Shown here piece after piece: positions 1 through 6,093 of a stretch of 8,434 bases of DNA; position 1 is the stretch's first letter; the number at the start of each line of letters is the position of its first letter. A model generated the notes under the pieces. It saw nothing but the letters and a program-made list of their open reading frames with translations. It had not been told where the DNA came from and did no database searches. Made by a program: the position numbers and the translations under genes. Source of the DNA: Bacteroidales bacterium (GTDB taxonomy: Bacteria; Bacteroidota; Bacteroidia; Bacteroidales; UBA12077). Location of the stretch: the NCBI GenBank assembly GCA_030600625.1, contig JAUVLS010000042.1:1-8434 (forward strand), given 5' to 3'.

Positions 1-201
1 AATTACCAAACCTTATTTTTAAAAATTGATAAAGTAAAATTTAAAAGAAAGGTAATTCCAGGAGATACAATAATTTTCAGATTAGAACTTATCTCATCAA
101 TAAGACGTGGATTGGTAAATATGTTTGGACAAGCATTTGTTGGTGATGATCTTGCCATGGAAGGGGAATTAATGGCCCAGGTTTCAAAAATTAAAGAATA
201 A
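1..201 (+). CDS. fabZ: 3-hydroxyacyl-ACP dehydratase FabZ, C-terminal end (probably the tail of an LpxC-FabZ fusion); 5'-truncated
   Basis: Frame 1 is open from the first base and stops at TAA 199-201, giving the last 66 residues of a hotdog-fold FabZ dehydratase, which removes water from 3-hydroxyacyl-ACP in fatty acid synthesis. The family's C-terminal signature is readable: IDKVKFKRKVIPGDTIIF, then a strand with SSIRRGLVNMFGQAFV, then a final helix containing AMEGELMAQV. The catalytic His and Glu lie upstream of the window. In Bacteroidota the FabZ gene is commonly fused behind LpxC, the committed UDP-3-O-acyl-GlcNAc deacetylase of lipid A synthesis, and lpxA follows; the tight lpxA junction here fits, but the LpxC part is not in view, so the fusion is inferred. 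Sure of FabZ, moderately sure of the fusion. Confidence 0.9.
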   Translation, partial: NYQTLFLKIDKVKFKRKVIPGDTIIFRLELISSIRRGLVNMFGQAFVGDDLAMEGELMAQVSKIKE

Positions 202-205
202 AACT

Positions 206-988
206 ATGAGTCGTGACTTAGCATATATTCATCCCGAAGCAATAATTGGGAAAAATGTAAGAATAGAAGCATTTGCATGGATCGATAAAAATGTAGAAAT
301 TGGCGATGGTACATGGATTGGCCCAAATGCAACTATAATGGAAGGTGCAAGAATTGGTAAAAACTGCCAGATTTTTTCCGGAGCAGTTGTTTCGGCTATT
401 CCCCAAGATTTAAAATTTAAAGGTGAAGAAACAACGGCCGAAATTGGTGATAATACTATTTTACGTGAATGTGTAACTGTAAACAGAGGAACTGCTTCAA
501 AAGGGAAAACTGTTGTTGGTGATAACTGCCTTTTAATGGCTTATGTACATGTAGGCCACGATTGTGTGCTTGGAAACAATATTATAATTTCCAATAGTAC
601 TAACGTTGCCGGAGAAATTACAATTGATGATTTTGCTATAATTAGTGGCGATGTTCAAATTCATCAGTTTGTTCATATTGGAGGTCATGTTATGATTTCC
701 GGAGGTACTCTCATTCGAAAAGATATTCCACCATATATAACTGTGGCACATGAACCTGTATCTTATGTTAGTGTTAATTCAGTTGGTCTGCGTCGTAGAG
801 GATTCTCAAATGATACTATTGCACAAATTCAAGATATTTACAGGGAAATTTTTGTAAAAGAACAAAATGTAACCCAGGCATTAAAGTATATCGAAAAAGA
901 AATAAATCAATCTTCCGAAAGAGATTACATATTAGATTTTATTAAAACATCTGAAAGAGGAATAGTAAGAGGATACAATGGTGCTTAA
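206..988 (+). CDS. lpxA: acyl-ACP--UDP-N-acetylglucosamine O-acyltransferase LpxA
   Basis: LpxA is the cytoplasmic trimeric enzyme that transfers a 3-hydroxyacyl chain from ACP to the 3-OH of UDP-GlcNAc, the first step of lipid A synthesis. The 260-residue product has the family's usual length (about 256-262). Residues ~5-180 are a left-handed parallel beta-helix of hexapeptide repeats (for example VEIGDG, ARIGKN, AEIGDN, VHVGHD, EITIDD). His118 in YVHVGHDC matches the catalytic His125 of the E. coli enzyme and His115 matches His122. Other family landmarks are RECVTVNRGT (87-96), IHQFVHIGGHVM (152-163), and SVNSVGLRRRGFS (189-201), followed by the C-terminal helical domain. The ATG lies 4 bases after the FabZ stop, which indicates one operon. 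No Shine-Dalgarno sequence is visible, as usual in Bacteroidota. The gene looks intact and ordinary. Confidence 0.97.
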   Translation: MSRDLAYIHPEAIIGKNVRIEAFAWIDKNVEIGDGTWIGPNATIMEGARIGKNCQIFSGAVVSAIPQDLKFKGEETTAEIGDNTILRECVTVNRGTASKGKTVVGDNCLLMAYVHVGHDCVLGNNIIISNSTNVAGEITIDDFAIISGDVQIHQFVHIGGHVMISGGTLIRKDIPPYITVAHEPVSYVSVNSVGLRRRGFSNDTIAQIQDIYREIFVKEQNVTQALKYIEKEINQSSERDYILDFIKTSERGIVRGYNGA

Positions 989-995
989 GGGGATC

Positions 996-1505
996 CTAAA
1001 GATTAAACTTTTCTAAAAGTTCAAAATCTCGTTCATGACCGTTTCTTTTTATGGTTTCCCAATATTTAAGAGAAATTTCGCCAATTTTACCTGTAAGTTT
1101 ATTTTTAACTTTAAGGCGTGTTAGTTCTTTAACTTGAGTTTCTTTTACTATATATTCAAAAGGAATTTCTATCATAGATTCCAGATCATCTCCAATTTCC
1201 TGAACCGTATCATCTCCTTCTTCATATGTCCAATAAATTTTCATATCGAATCCTTCGATATATTTCTGATTAAATAATTTTAGAAGATCGCATATTTGCT
1301 TTGTGGAACAACTATTTAAATAAGAAAAATCTAAGTCTATTTTTGTGAAATCAGCAGGTTTTTCAAGATATTTATGAATCCAAGTATCTACAGGTTTAAA
1401 AAATATTAAAATATTTTCAGGCATTAGTTGCCCTTCCATTTTTATCAAACCATTTTCAAGATGAATGTACGGTGTATCAAAAGATTTTTCTAATGTAAGG
1501 CTCAT
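996..1505 (-). CDS. SiaC-family (DUF1987) regulatory phosphoprotein with a C-terminal extension
   Basis: The 169-residue protein carries the DUF1987/SiaC pattern: DTPYIHLENGLIKMEGQ near the N-terminus, then MPENILIFFKPVDTWIHKYL (residues 28-47), the loop YLNSCSTK (62-69), and the YWTYEEGDDTVQEIGDDL segment (91-108). In Pseudomonas, SiaC is switched by phosphorylation by the kinase SiaB and dephosphorylation by SiaA, and unphosphorylated SiaC activates the diguanylate cyclase SiaD. The phosphoacceptor loop is retained here as Asn-Ser-Cys-Ser-Thr-Lys; Ser65 is the most likely equivalent of the acceptor, with Ser67 or Thr68 as alternatives. SiaC proteins are usually about 125-130 residues; here residues ~122-169 form an extra charged tail. 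No SiaA, SiaB or SiaD is within view, so the partner is unknown. The gene lies 104 bases downstream of the ABC transporter on the same strand and converges on lpxA. Family membership is recognised by sequence pattern; the role is inferred. Confidence 0.78.
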   Translation of the reverse strand: MSLTLEKSFDTPYIHLENGLIKMEGQLMPENILIFFKPVDTWIHKYLEKPADFTKIDLDFSYLNSCSTKQICDLLKLFNQKYIEGFDMKIYWTYEEGDDTVQEIGDDLESMIEIPFEYIVKETQVKELTRLKVKNKLTGKIGEISLKYWETIKRNGHERDFELLEKFNL

Positions 1506-1542
1506 TTCAATATTTTAATTTAAATGTAGTATATGTTAATTT

Positions 1543-1552
1543 ATTACGTAAT
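1543..1552. promoter_or_regulatory. 10-base palindrome ATTACGTAAT upstream of the SiaC-like gene
   Basis: A perfect palindrome lies 37 bases upstream of the SiaC-like start codon. The same ten bases recur at 4824-4833, upstream of the ABC gene. It could be an operator for a dimeric regulator, but this rests only on symmetry, placement and recurrence. Confidence 0.25.
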
Positions 1553-1571
1553 GTATCTAAATTGGTTACCT

Positions 1572-1601
1572 CAAATTAATATTACTGTATAATACATCAA
1601 A
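1572..1601 (-). promoter_or_regulatory. candidate Bacteroidota-type promoter for the SiaC-like gene
   Basis: Read on the minus strand, TTTG (1598-1601) is followed after 18 bases by TTAATTTG (1572-1579). This resembles the Bacteroidota -33 TTTG and -7 TAnnTTTG elements, with one mismatch in the -7 box and spacing one base short of the usual 19-21. It lies between the ABC stop codon and the SiaC-like start and would give a leader of about 60 bases. No terminator is visible between the two genes, so readthrough from the ABC gene is also possible. Confidence 0.35.
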
Positions 1602-1609
1602 TGACTTGT

Positions 1610-4600
1610 TTATGCTTGTTTGATATTAAAAATCCATTCTTTAACATTTAAGGATTGCAAATATTTTAATCCTTTTCTTAACAGGTCAAATAATAGCATT
1701 AAATACAATATTCCGGAAAGGAACCACATCATTAAAATATTGTACCAAAGTGTATCAATTTTAACTTTATTAAAAATTTTAACAGGTGCAAAAAAATGTG
1801 CTCTCCCAAAACTTGAAGTTGGTTCCATAAATATTGGATCCTTCTTTTGTATTAATCGTTTATGCGTTTGATAGATTTTGTTAATTTCATTTCTGTTCAA
1901 TACAATGTCAGCCAACTTTTTATTGTAATATCTTTGTTTAAAATCTACAAACTCGTCTTGACCCATTTCATCAATCATTTGTTGATATTTTGTATCTTTT
2001 CTCTTATTGGCCTTTTTTTCTTCTTCCGAGAGATTTTTATCTAACCTTACCAAATACTGATAGGTTTGTTCCATTACACTTTCACTAAAGTCATTATCAT
2101 TTAATAGATGTATATACTGGAAAGATGGTAAATCTTCATTTATTGCGATAATATCCAACGCATTGCTTATTATTCTTAAATCTCTAATTAATGCTAAGGA
2201 ATCAATTCCACTATCTTTCCTACGCATACAAAGTCCTAATTTATTTTGTAACCGGGGAATAAGGAAAGATGTTTTGTAATCAGCATTACTAATAATTTTT
2301 TCATCTTCAAAAAATATTTTTTCGAATTTATTATTCTTGAACTGTTCTACTGTTAATGCTTCATAAGCCCAACGTGTGGTCATCAAATTACCAATAAACG
2401 GAACATAGGTTTTGTTTGTAAACCCTTTATGCAAATCATCAAAATTAATCATTGCTCCACCCAACAGCAGTTGAGGAACAAGTATTAAAGGTATAAGAAT
2501 ATAAATTGCAATCACAGAATCGAGCCCTGAAGAAATATTTAGCCCAATAATATTACCCATACAAGCAGCAGAAAACAAAATTAACCAAAATGGCAATAGC
2601 ATTCCATGTATTTCAAGAATTGCATTGCCAATAAGCGTGTATAGAAAAGTTTGTACTGCCGAAATAACAAATAATATAACAAGCTTGGAGTTTATATAAC
2701 TAAACCAACTCAACTTCAAAAACAATTCTCTTTCAAGAATTTTCCTGTCTTTAATAATTTCCTCGGCGCTTACAGTTAATCCTAAAAACACAGCCACCAC
2801 CACAGCCATAAACAAGAATATCGGCAAATTCTTATTTTCGCCAAAAACATAACCATTAGGTGTTATATATTTTGTGAAAAATCCTAAAAAGAGGGCAAGT
2901 AAAGGAGCTTCAAGAAGATTAATTAATAAGTATTGCTTATTGGTTAGTTTAGAAAGAAAATTCCTCATGCTAAAGACTTTAAACTGCCTTATAAAATCAG
3001 GGATTTTAAAATCAGAATCCGGAAGGGAGTCTTCAATATGTTTTGGTTCTATTTTCTTTTCAATATTTTCAATATATCTGTAATACCATGTTTCCGGTGG
3101 TGTCTTTCGAATATGTGTTTCTTTACCATATTCGTTAATCTCTTTCTCCTCAACTATTCTTAAAATCTGATCAGGATTAACTGTTCCACAGCCAGAACAT
3201 TCGCTTTCTGCAGCATTTACAAGCGAAGTTACAGTTTTAAAGTAAACAATAGCATCAACAGGGTTTCCCTGATAAATAGGATATCCTCCTTTGTCAAGTA
3301 TCCAAAGCTTATCAAAAAGCTTAAAAATATCAGATGATGGTTGATGAATATTTGCTATTACCAGTTTCCCTTTGTGAGTCTGTTCTTTAAGCAAGTTCAT
3401 TACTTTTTCGGAGTCAGTAGATGATAATCCTGATGTTGGCTCATCAACAAAAAGCAACATCGGTTCGCGCATTAATTCCAAACCAATATTTAACCTCTTA
3501 CGTTGCCCTCCGCTTATAAACTTATTAAGTGGATTTCCAATCTGAAGATCACGGGCATCGTATAAATCCAAATCAATGAGTACTGAATTTACTTTTTCGA
3601 TTATTTGTTGTTCCGTAAACTCACTAAAACAAAGCTTAGCATTATAATAAAGATTTTGATATACAGTAAGCTCTTCAAATAATAAATCATCCTGAGGTAC
3701 AAAACCTATCAAACCAGTCAAAGAGCTGCTTCGGGAATGAATAGTATGATCATTTATTTTAATTTTCCCTCCTGTAGGTTTTAGCTTCCCACTTAGTAAG
3801 TTTAGCAAAGTAGATTTCCCAACCCCGCTACCTCCCATTATTGCAATCATCTGACCTGATTGCTCAGAAAAATTAAATTTTTGAATTCCGTTTTTACTAT
3901 TCTTAAAATAAAATTCTACATCATTACCAGAAAATGTAATTATATCTTCTTCTAAAGCCAAAACAAATTTCGAAGCTATATCGTAATAATAAACTGATTT
4001 AATATTAGGGCCTTTAATAATTGCCCCTTTATTAAAAAAATATGGCCGGCCATATTCTATTTTTTGACCCTCTATATAAAGATTAAGCTCTCCAAAATAT
4101 CTAAAAATGAATGATTGAATTGACTGAATATAAAAAACAACAATTTTACCATAAAGATTTTCCCTGAATAAATGTTTGTATGGTTTCCCTTGTTGAGTTT
4201 TTTTCTTTTTCATCAACCATGCCAAATTATCTGACCACTCCTTTACCTCGTTATCAATTACTAATACTTTATCGCTTTCTAGTTTTTCCGGATCTCCTTC
4301 AAAAATGAAGTACCTAAAATTATTAAATTCGCTTTCGGATAAACTAAATGATTTCGCTACTGCTTTTATAAATTGAAACTCTTGCTCTGTTACAAGATTA
4401 TCTTCGTTTACGAATTCCAGCACTTGTAAAAACACAATTACTCTTTCATCGCGAAGTAGTCCTTTTTTAATTTGCCGGCAAACACTCGAAATCTGGAAAG
4501 ATATTAAAGATGCACTATCTTTTAAATCTTTAACTTCCTCTTGATCTAACTCGCGTTTATAAAATTCTAAATAGTTATCAAATAATCGAAGGTATTCTTG

Positions 4601-4735
4601 TATAAGTTCATTTGTTAAATATCGCGAAAGATAAATCTCAACAATTTTCCTCCCCTTAGCTGTAAGCCCTCCGGGATTTACATTTGCTACAATCGCAAAT
4701 AAATGAATAAGTGCATTTAGTATCGATTCGCTCAT
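1610..4735 (-). CDS. ABCG-like ABC half-transporter: TerB-like N-terminal region, ATPase, ABC-2 membrane domain with a large periplasmic insert
   Basis: This 1041-residue protein joins an ATPase to a membrane domain in the ATPase-first order of ABCG half-transporters; it probably works as a homodimer in the inner membrane. Residues ~1-145 are helical and resemble TerB-like domains (DERVIVFLQVLEFVNEDNLV, then EQEFQFIKAVAKSFSLSESEF). Residues ~195-280 are an unassigned, probably beta-rich segment. The ATPase is complete: Walker A GGSGVGKST (301-309), Q-loop Gln348, signature ISGGQRKRL (407-415), Walker B LLFVDEP (427-433), and H-loop His464. A linker carries ECSGCG (512-517). Six membrane segments are predicted at about 602-623, 637-656, 683-705, 711-733, 740-763 and 996-1018. 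The 230 residues between the fifth and sixth, where ABCG proteins have their large external loop, are hydrophilic with a charged helical stretch near 900-950. The substrate is unknown. The gene is separated from the upstream lipoprotein gene by a terminator. Confidence 0.85.
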   Translation of the reverse strand: MSESILNALIHLFAIVANVNPGGLTAKGRKIVEIYLSRYLTNELIQEYLRLFDNYLEFYKRELDQEEVKDLKDSASLISFQISSVCRQIKKGLLRDERVIVFLQVLEFVNEDNLVTEQEFQFIKAVAKSFSLSESEFNNFRYFIFEGDPEKLESDKVLVIDNEVKEWSDNLAWLMKKKKTQQGKPYKHLFRENLYGKIVVFYIQSIQSFIFRYFGELNLYIEGQKIEYGRPYFFNKGAIIKGPNIKSVYYYDIASKFVLALEEDIITFSGNDVEFYFKNSKNGIQKFNFSEQSGQMIAIMGGSGVGKSTLLNLLSGKLKPTGGKIKINDHTIHSRSSSLTGLIGFVPQDDLLFEELTVYQNLYYNAKLCFSEFTEQQIIEKVNSVLIDLDLYDARDLQIGNPLNKFISGGQRKRLNIGLELMREPMLLFVDEPTSGLSSTDSEKVMNLLKEQTHKGKLVIANIHQPSSDIFKLFDKLWILDKGGYPIYQGNPVDAIVYFKTVTSLVNAAESECSGCGTVNPDQILRIVEEKEINEYGKETHIRKTPPETWYYRYIENIEKKIEPKHIEDSLPDSDFKIPDFIRQFKVFSMRNFLSKLTNKQYLLINLLEAPLLALFLGFFTKYITPNGYVFGENKNLPIFLFMAVVVAVFLGLTVSAEEIIKDRKILERELFLKLSWFSYINSKLVILFVISAVQTFLYTLIGNAILEIHGMLLPFWLILFSAACMGNIIGLNISSGLDSVIAIYILIPLILVPQLLLGGAMINFDDLHKGFTNKTYVPFIGNLMTTRWAYEALTVEQFKNNKFEKIFFEDEKIISNADYKTSFLIPRLQNKLGLCMRRKDSGIDSLALIRDLRIISNALDIIAINEDLPSFQYIHLLNDNDFSESVMEQTYQYLVRLDKNLSEEEKKANKRKDTKYQQMIDEMGQDEFVDFKQRYYNKKLADIVLNRNEINKIYQTHKRLIQKKDPIFMEPTSSFGRAHFFAPVKIFNKVKIDTLWYNILMMWFLSGILYLMLLFDLLRKGLKYLQSLNVKEWIFNIKQA

Positions 4736-4792
4736 TAATTTGTATTTTGGACAAAATTTAAGAAATAATTTATAGAATACCTAAAATCCGCA

Positions 4793-4807
4793 AGTCACGG
4801 GGTGACT
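4793..4807. repeat. REP-like palindrome, first copy (AGTCAC-GGG-GTGACT)
   Basis: A perfect 6+3+6 palindrome with a GGG centre lies 58 bases upstream of the ABC start codon. It is the exact reverse complement of the second copy at 4846-4860, and similarity extends a few bases outside the core (AAGTCAC on one flank, GATTG/GATG on the other). Two such palindromes in opposite orientation about 40 bases apart resemble bacterial REP/BIME elements, which are often spread by RAYT (TnpA-REP) transposases. Whether copies exist elsewhere in the genome cannot be seen here. Confidence 0.6.
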
Positions 4808-4823
4808 GATTGATATTATGACA

Positions 4824-4833
4824 ATTACGTAAT
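4824..4833. promoter_or_regulatory. 10-base palindrome ATTACGTAAT, second copy, between the REP-like units
   Basis: This is the same perfect palindrome as at 1543-1552, located 88 bases upstream of the ABC start codon and inside the spacer between the two REP-like palindromes. It may be an operator shared by the ABC and SiaC-like genes, or chance in AT-rich sequence. Confidence 0.2.
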
Positions 4834-4845
4834 CTGTTTGCATCA

Positions 4846-4860
4846 AGTCACCCCGTGACT
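4846..4860. repeat. REP-like palindrome, second copy (AGTCAC-CCC-GTGACT)
   Basis: A perfect 6+3+6 palindrome with a CCC centre, the reverse complement of the copy at 4793-4807. Each unit can form its own hairpin, and the two units can also pair with each other across the 38-base spacer. It lies between the lipoprotein's terminator and the ABC gene. Confidence 0.6.
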
Positions 4861-4897
4861 ATCAAGGTGTTAAATGCTTGTGCAGATTCAAGGGAAT

Positions 4898-4928
4898 AAA
4901 AAAGCTCATGCGTTAATTACACATGAGC
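4898..4928 (-). terminator. Rho-independent terminator of the lipoprotein gene
   Basis: On the minus strand, GCTCATG (4922-4928) pairs perfectly with CATGAGC (4904-4910). Three further inner pairs, one of them a G-T wobble, leave a loop of about five bases, and a run of six T (4898-4903) follows immediately. It begins 23 bases past the lipoprotein stop codon. It implies that the lipoprotein and the downstream ABC gene are largely separate transcription units. Confidence 0.85.
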
Positions 4929-4951
4929 CTGAAATATTTATTACAAAAATG

Positions 4952-5797
4952 CTATAATATAATTTTATTTCTTAAACTAATCGATTGCTCAATTATCTTA
5001 TTTAATTGACTTTCTGTAATACCTGTTTCGTCAACACTATCATAAGTTTCTTTTATTGGTTTTAAATCTGTTAAAACAGATTGAATTGTTTCGTGCTCAC
5101 TGTGCGAAGCTAATAATTCTATTAATTTATCTAAAGAAGATTTCTGATGCAATATTATTTTTACTAAGTCGGGGTTATTGTATACTATTTCAGAAATATT
5201 ACAAGAAATATACATTGCTTCAATCCATGTTCCGGCCAATACTAATAAAGATAAATCTTCTTTATTGTTTTTAACAAGATATTCGTAAGTGTCATAAAAA
5301 GATCCTGAAATTAAATCAACCAGCACATCTTTATTATTAATATTAGCTTCAACCTTATTAACAAATTCCATTGAAAATGCACCTGTAATACCAAGTTCTT
5401 TAATTAGATTTTCAGACGCTTCCATATAATTCATTACATCTTGTTTCATATTATATGTACTTGCGTAACTTAAATCTGCACTATATACACCAAGATTAAT
5501 TGCCTGATCTTTATCGGTAAAGTATTTATCTACATTGCTTGTTTCATTTGATAAACCAACAATATAGCTTGCCTCTATTTTATTAATCATTTCGGTAACC
5601 TCAAAGGCTGTTGGAAGCGGATAAACAATTTCTCTCACTTTTTGTTCTATTTCTTCCTTATCAAGCTTAGCTTCAGATGTTGTTTCGTCAACAGGCTCAC
5701 CTTTTTTGCCACCTGAACAATTCACAAGTGAAACAATTAGCATACCTGATAATAAAACAAATGCTGTTTTTCTGATAAAAGATTTTAATGTTTTCAT
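4952..5797 (-). CDS. putative lipoprotein of unknown function, mostly helical
   Basis: The N-terminus is a clear lipoprotein signal: basic MKTLKSFIRK, a hydrophobic stretch AFVLLSGMLIVSLV, and the lipobox LVNC with Cys27 as the lipidated residue. The mature end SGGKKGEPVDETT is a flexible, charged tether. No clear Bacteroidota lipoprotein export signal (a run of acidic residues right after the Cys) is present, so surface exposure is not supported and a periplasm-facing anchor is more likely. The rest (about 45-281) reads as a series of amphipathic helices, including REIVYPLPTAFEVTEMINKI (55-74) and NLGVYSADLSYASTYNMKQD (101-120), which look like conserved signatures of an uncharacterised Bacteroidota family; I recognise no named domain. 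The gene has its own terminator. It is divergent from the hybrid kinase across a 462-base gap. A role with the neighbouring ABC transporter is possible but unsupported. Confidence 0.8.
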   Translation of the reverse strand: MKTLKSFIRKTAFVLLSGMLIVSLVNCSGGKKGEPVDETTSEAKLDKEEIEQKVREIVYPLPTAFEVTEMINKIEASYIVGLSNETSNVDKYFTDKDQAINLGVYSADLSYASTYNMKQDVMNYMEASENLIKELGITGAFSMEFVNKVEANINNKDVLVDLISGSFYDTYEYLVKNNKEDLSLLVLAGTWIEAMYISCNISEIVYNNPDLVKIILHQKSSLDKLIELLASHSEHETIQSVLTDLKPIKETYDSVDETGITESQLNKIIEQSISLRNKIIL

Positions 5798-5862
5798 TGA
5801 TAATTATTTTTAATTCTTTGATTTTTAATTATTTATCTAATTAGGGCGATTTTAACTTACAG

Positions 5863-5883
5863 CCGTAATTTACGGTTTTTTTT
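5863..5883 (+). terminator. terminator-like hairpin without an obvious upstream + strand gene
   Basis: CCGTAA (5863-5868) and TTACGG (5870-5875) form a short palindrome, a stem of about five pairs with a three-base loop, followed by eight T. The order hairpin then T-run suits the + strand, yet the nearest upstream + strand gene is lpxA, far away. It sits 66 bases upstream of the lipoprotein start. It may block antisense transcription, mark the end of an unseen small RNA, or be chance. The stem is weak. Confidence 0.35.
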
Positions 5884-5949
5884 ATATATGGGAGCCTCTA
5901 ATAATTCATTTATTTCAAGAAACAAAGAAACTGAATAAGATGCAAGGCA

Positions 5950-5990
5950 TATTTTTTTGTAATAGCCGTAGCTATTTCACAAAAAATATA
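5950..5990. repeat. imperfect hairpin inside the MITE-like element
   Basis: AATAGC (5961-5966) and GCTATT (5971-5976) pair around CGTA. The stem continues outward with a T-run plus GT on the left against CAC plus an A-run on the right, interrupted by small bulges, for about 17 pairs in all. It forms one side arm of the larger palindromic element. Confidence 0.6.
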
Positions 5991-6000
5991 ACGAAGTCAG

Positions 6001-6022
6001 ACCTGCCTTGTCGGCAGACAGG
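6001..6022. repeat. G+C-richer hairpin motif inside the MITE-like element
   Basis: CTGCC (6003-6007) pairs with GGCAG (6013-6017) around TTGTC, with ACCT and AGGT at the outer edges. Its base composition contrasts with the AT-rich surroundings. Short CCTGCC/GGCAGG-type palindromes are recurrent in some Bacteroidota genomes, from general recollection rather than from evidence here. Confidence 0.4.
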
Positions 6023-6049
6023 TTGTCTAGTTTCTTTGTTCCCATTGGG

Positions 6050-6093
6050 TTTTTATAGTTTTTCATAGCTATCGGGATGAAAAACTATAAAAA
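6050..6093. repeat. perfect 17-bp inverted repeat (hairpin) with a 10-base loop
   Basis: TTTTTATAGTTTTTCAT (6050-6066) is exactly complementary to ATGAAAAACTATAAAAA (6077-6093), with loop AGCTATCGGG. It is the longest perfect inverted repeat noticed in the window and forms the second side arm of the MITE-like element. On either strand the stem ends in T, so it could also work as a weak bidirectional terminator, but it is AT-rich. Confidence 0.75.

Noticed and set aside
218..751. Open frames on the minus strand within lpxA (218-406 and 533-751).
   Set aside because: They lie opposite the well-conserved lpxA and their translations are of low complexity, rich in Asn, Ile, Ser, Tyr and Cys. They are shadows of the hexapeptide-repeat coding sequence.
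1001..1028. Hairpin AACTTTT-CT-AAAAGTT with outer GATT/AATC pairs just after the lpxA stop, considered as a bidirectional terminator for the convergent lpxA and SiaC-like genes.
   Set aside because: It is AT-rich, has a two-base loop and lacks a T-run on either strand, and it lies inside the coding end of the SiaC-like gene.
1620..3083. Several + strand open frames of 60-83 codons (1620-1871, 1862-2044, 2874-3083) opposite the ABC transporter.
   Set aside because: They lie antisense to conserved membrane and linker regions, have no recognisable domains, and their hydrophobic character is explained by the complementary reading of AT-rich codons.
4740..4790. A promoter for the ABC gene containing AAATTTTG near its start codon on the minus strand.
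   Set aside because: The -7-like box lacks the TA and no TTTG lies at the right distance upstream, so a promoter was not called although one is expected here.
4793..4860. CRISPR-like repeat-spacer unit, because two similar palindromic repeats flank a 38-base spacer.
   Set aside because: There are only two copies, in inverted rather than direct orientation, with no cas genes nearby; a REP doublet explains it better.
5056..5274. + strand 72-codon frame opposite the lipoprotein gene.
   Set aside because: There is no recognisable domain or leader, and it is antisense to a gene with a clear signal peptide and terminator.
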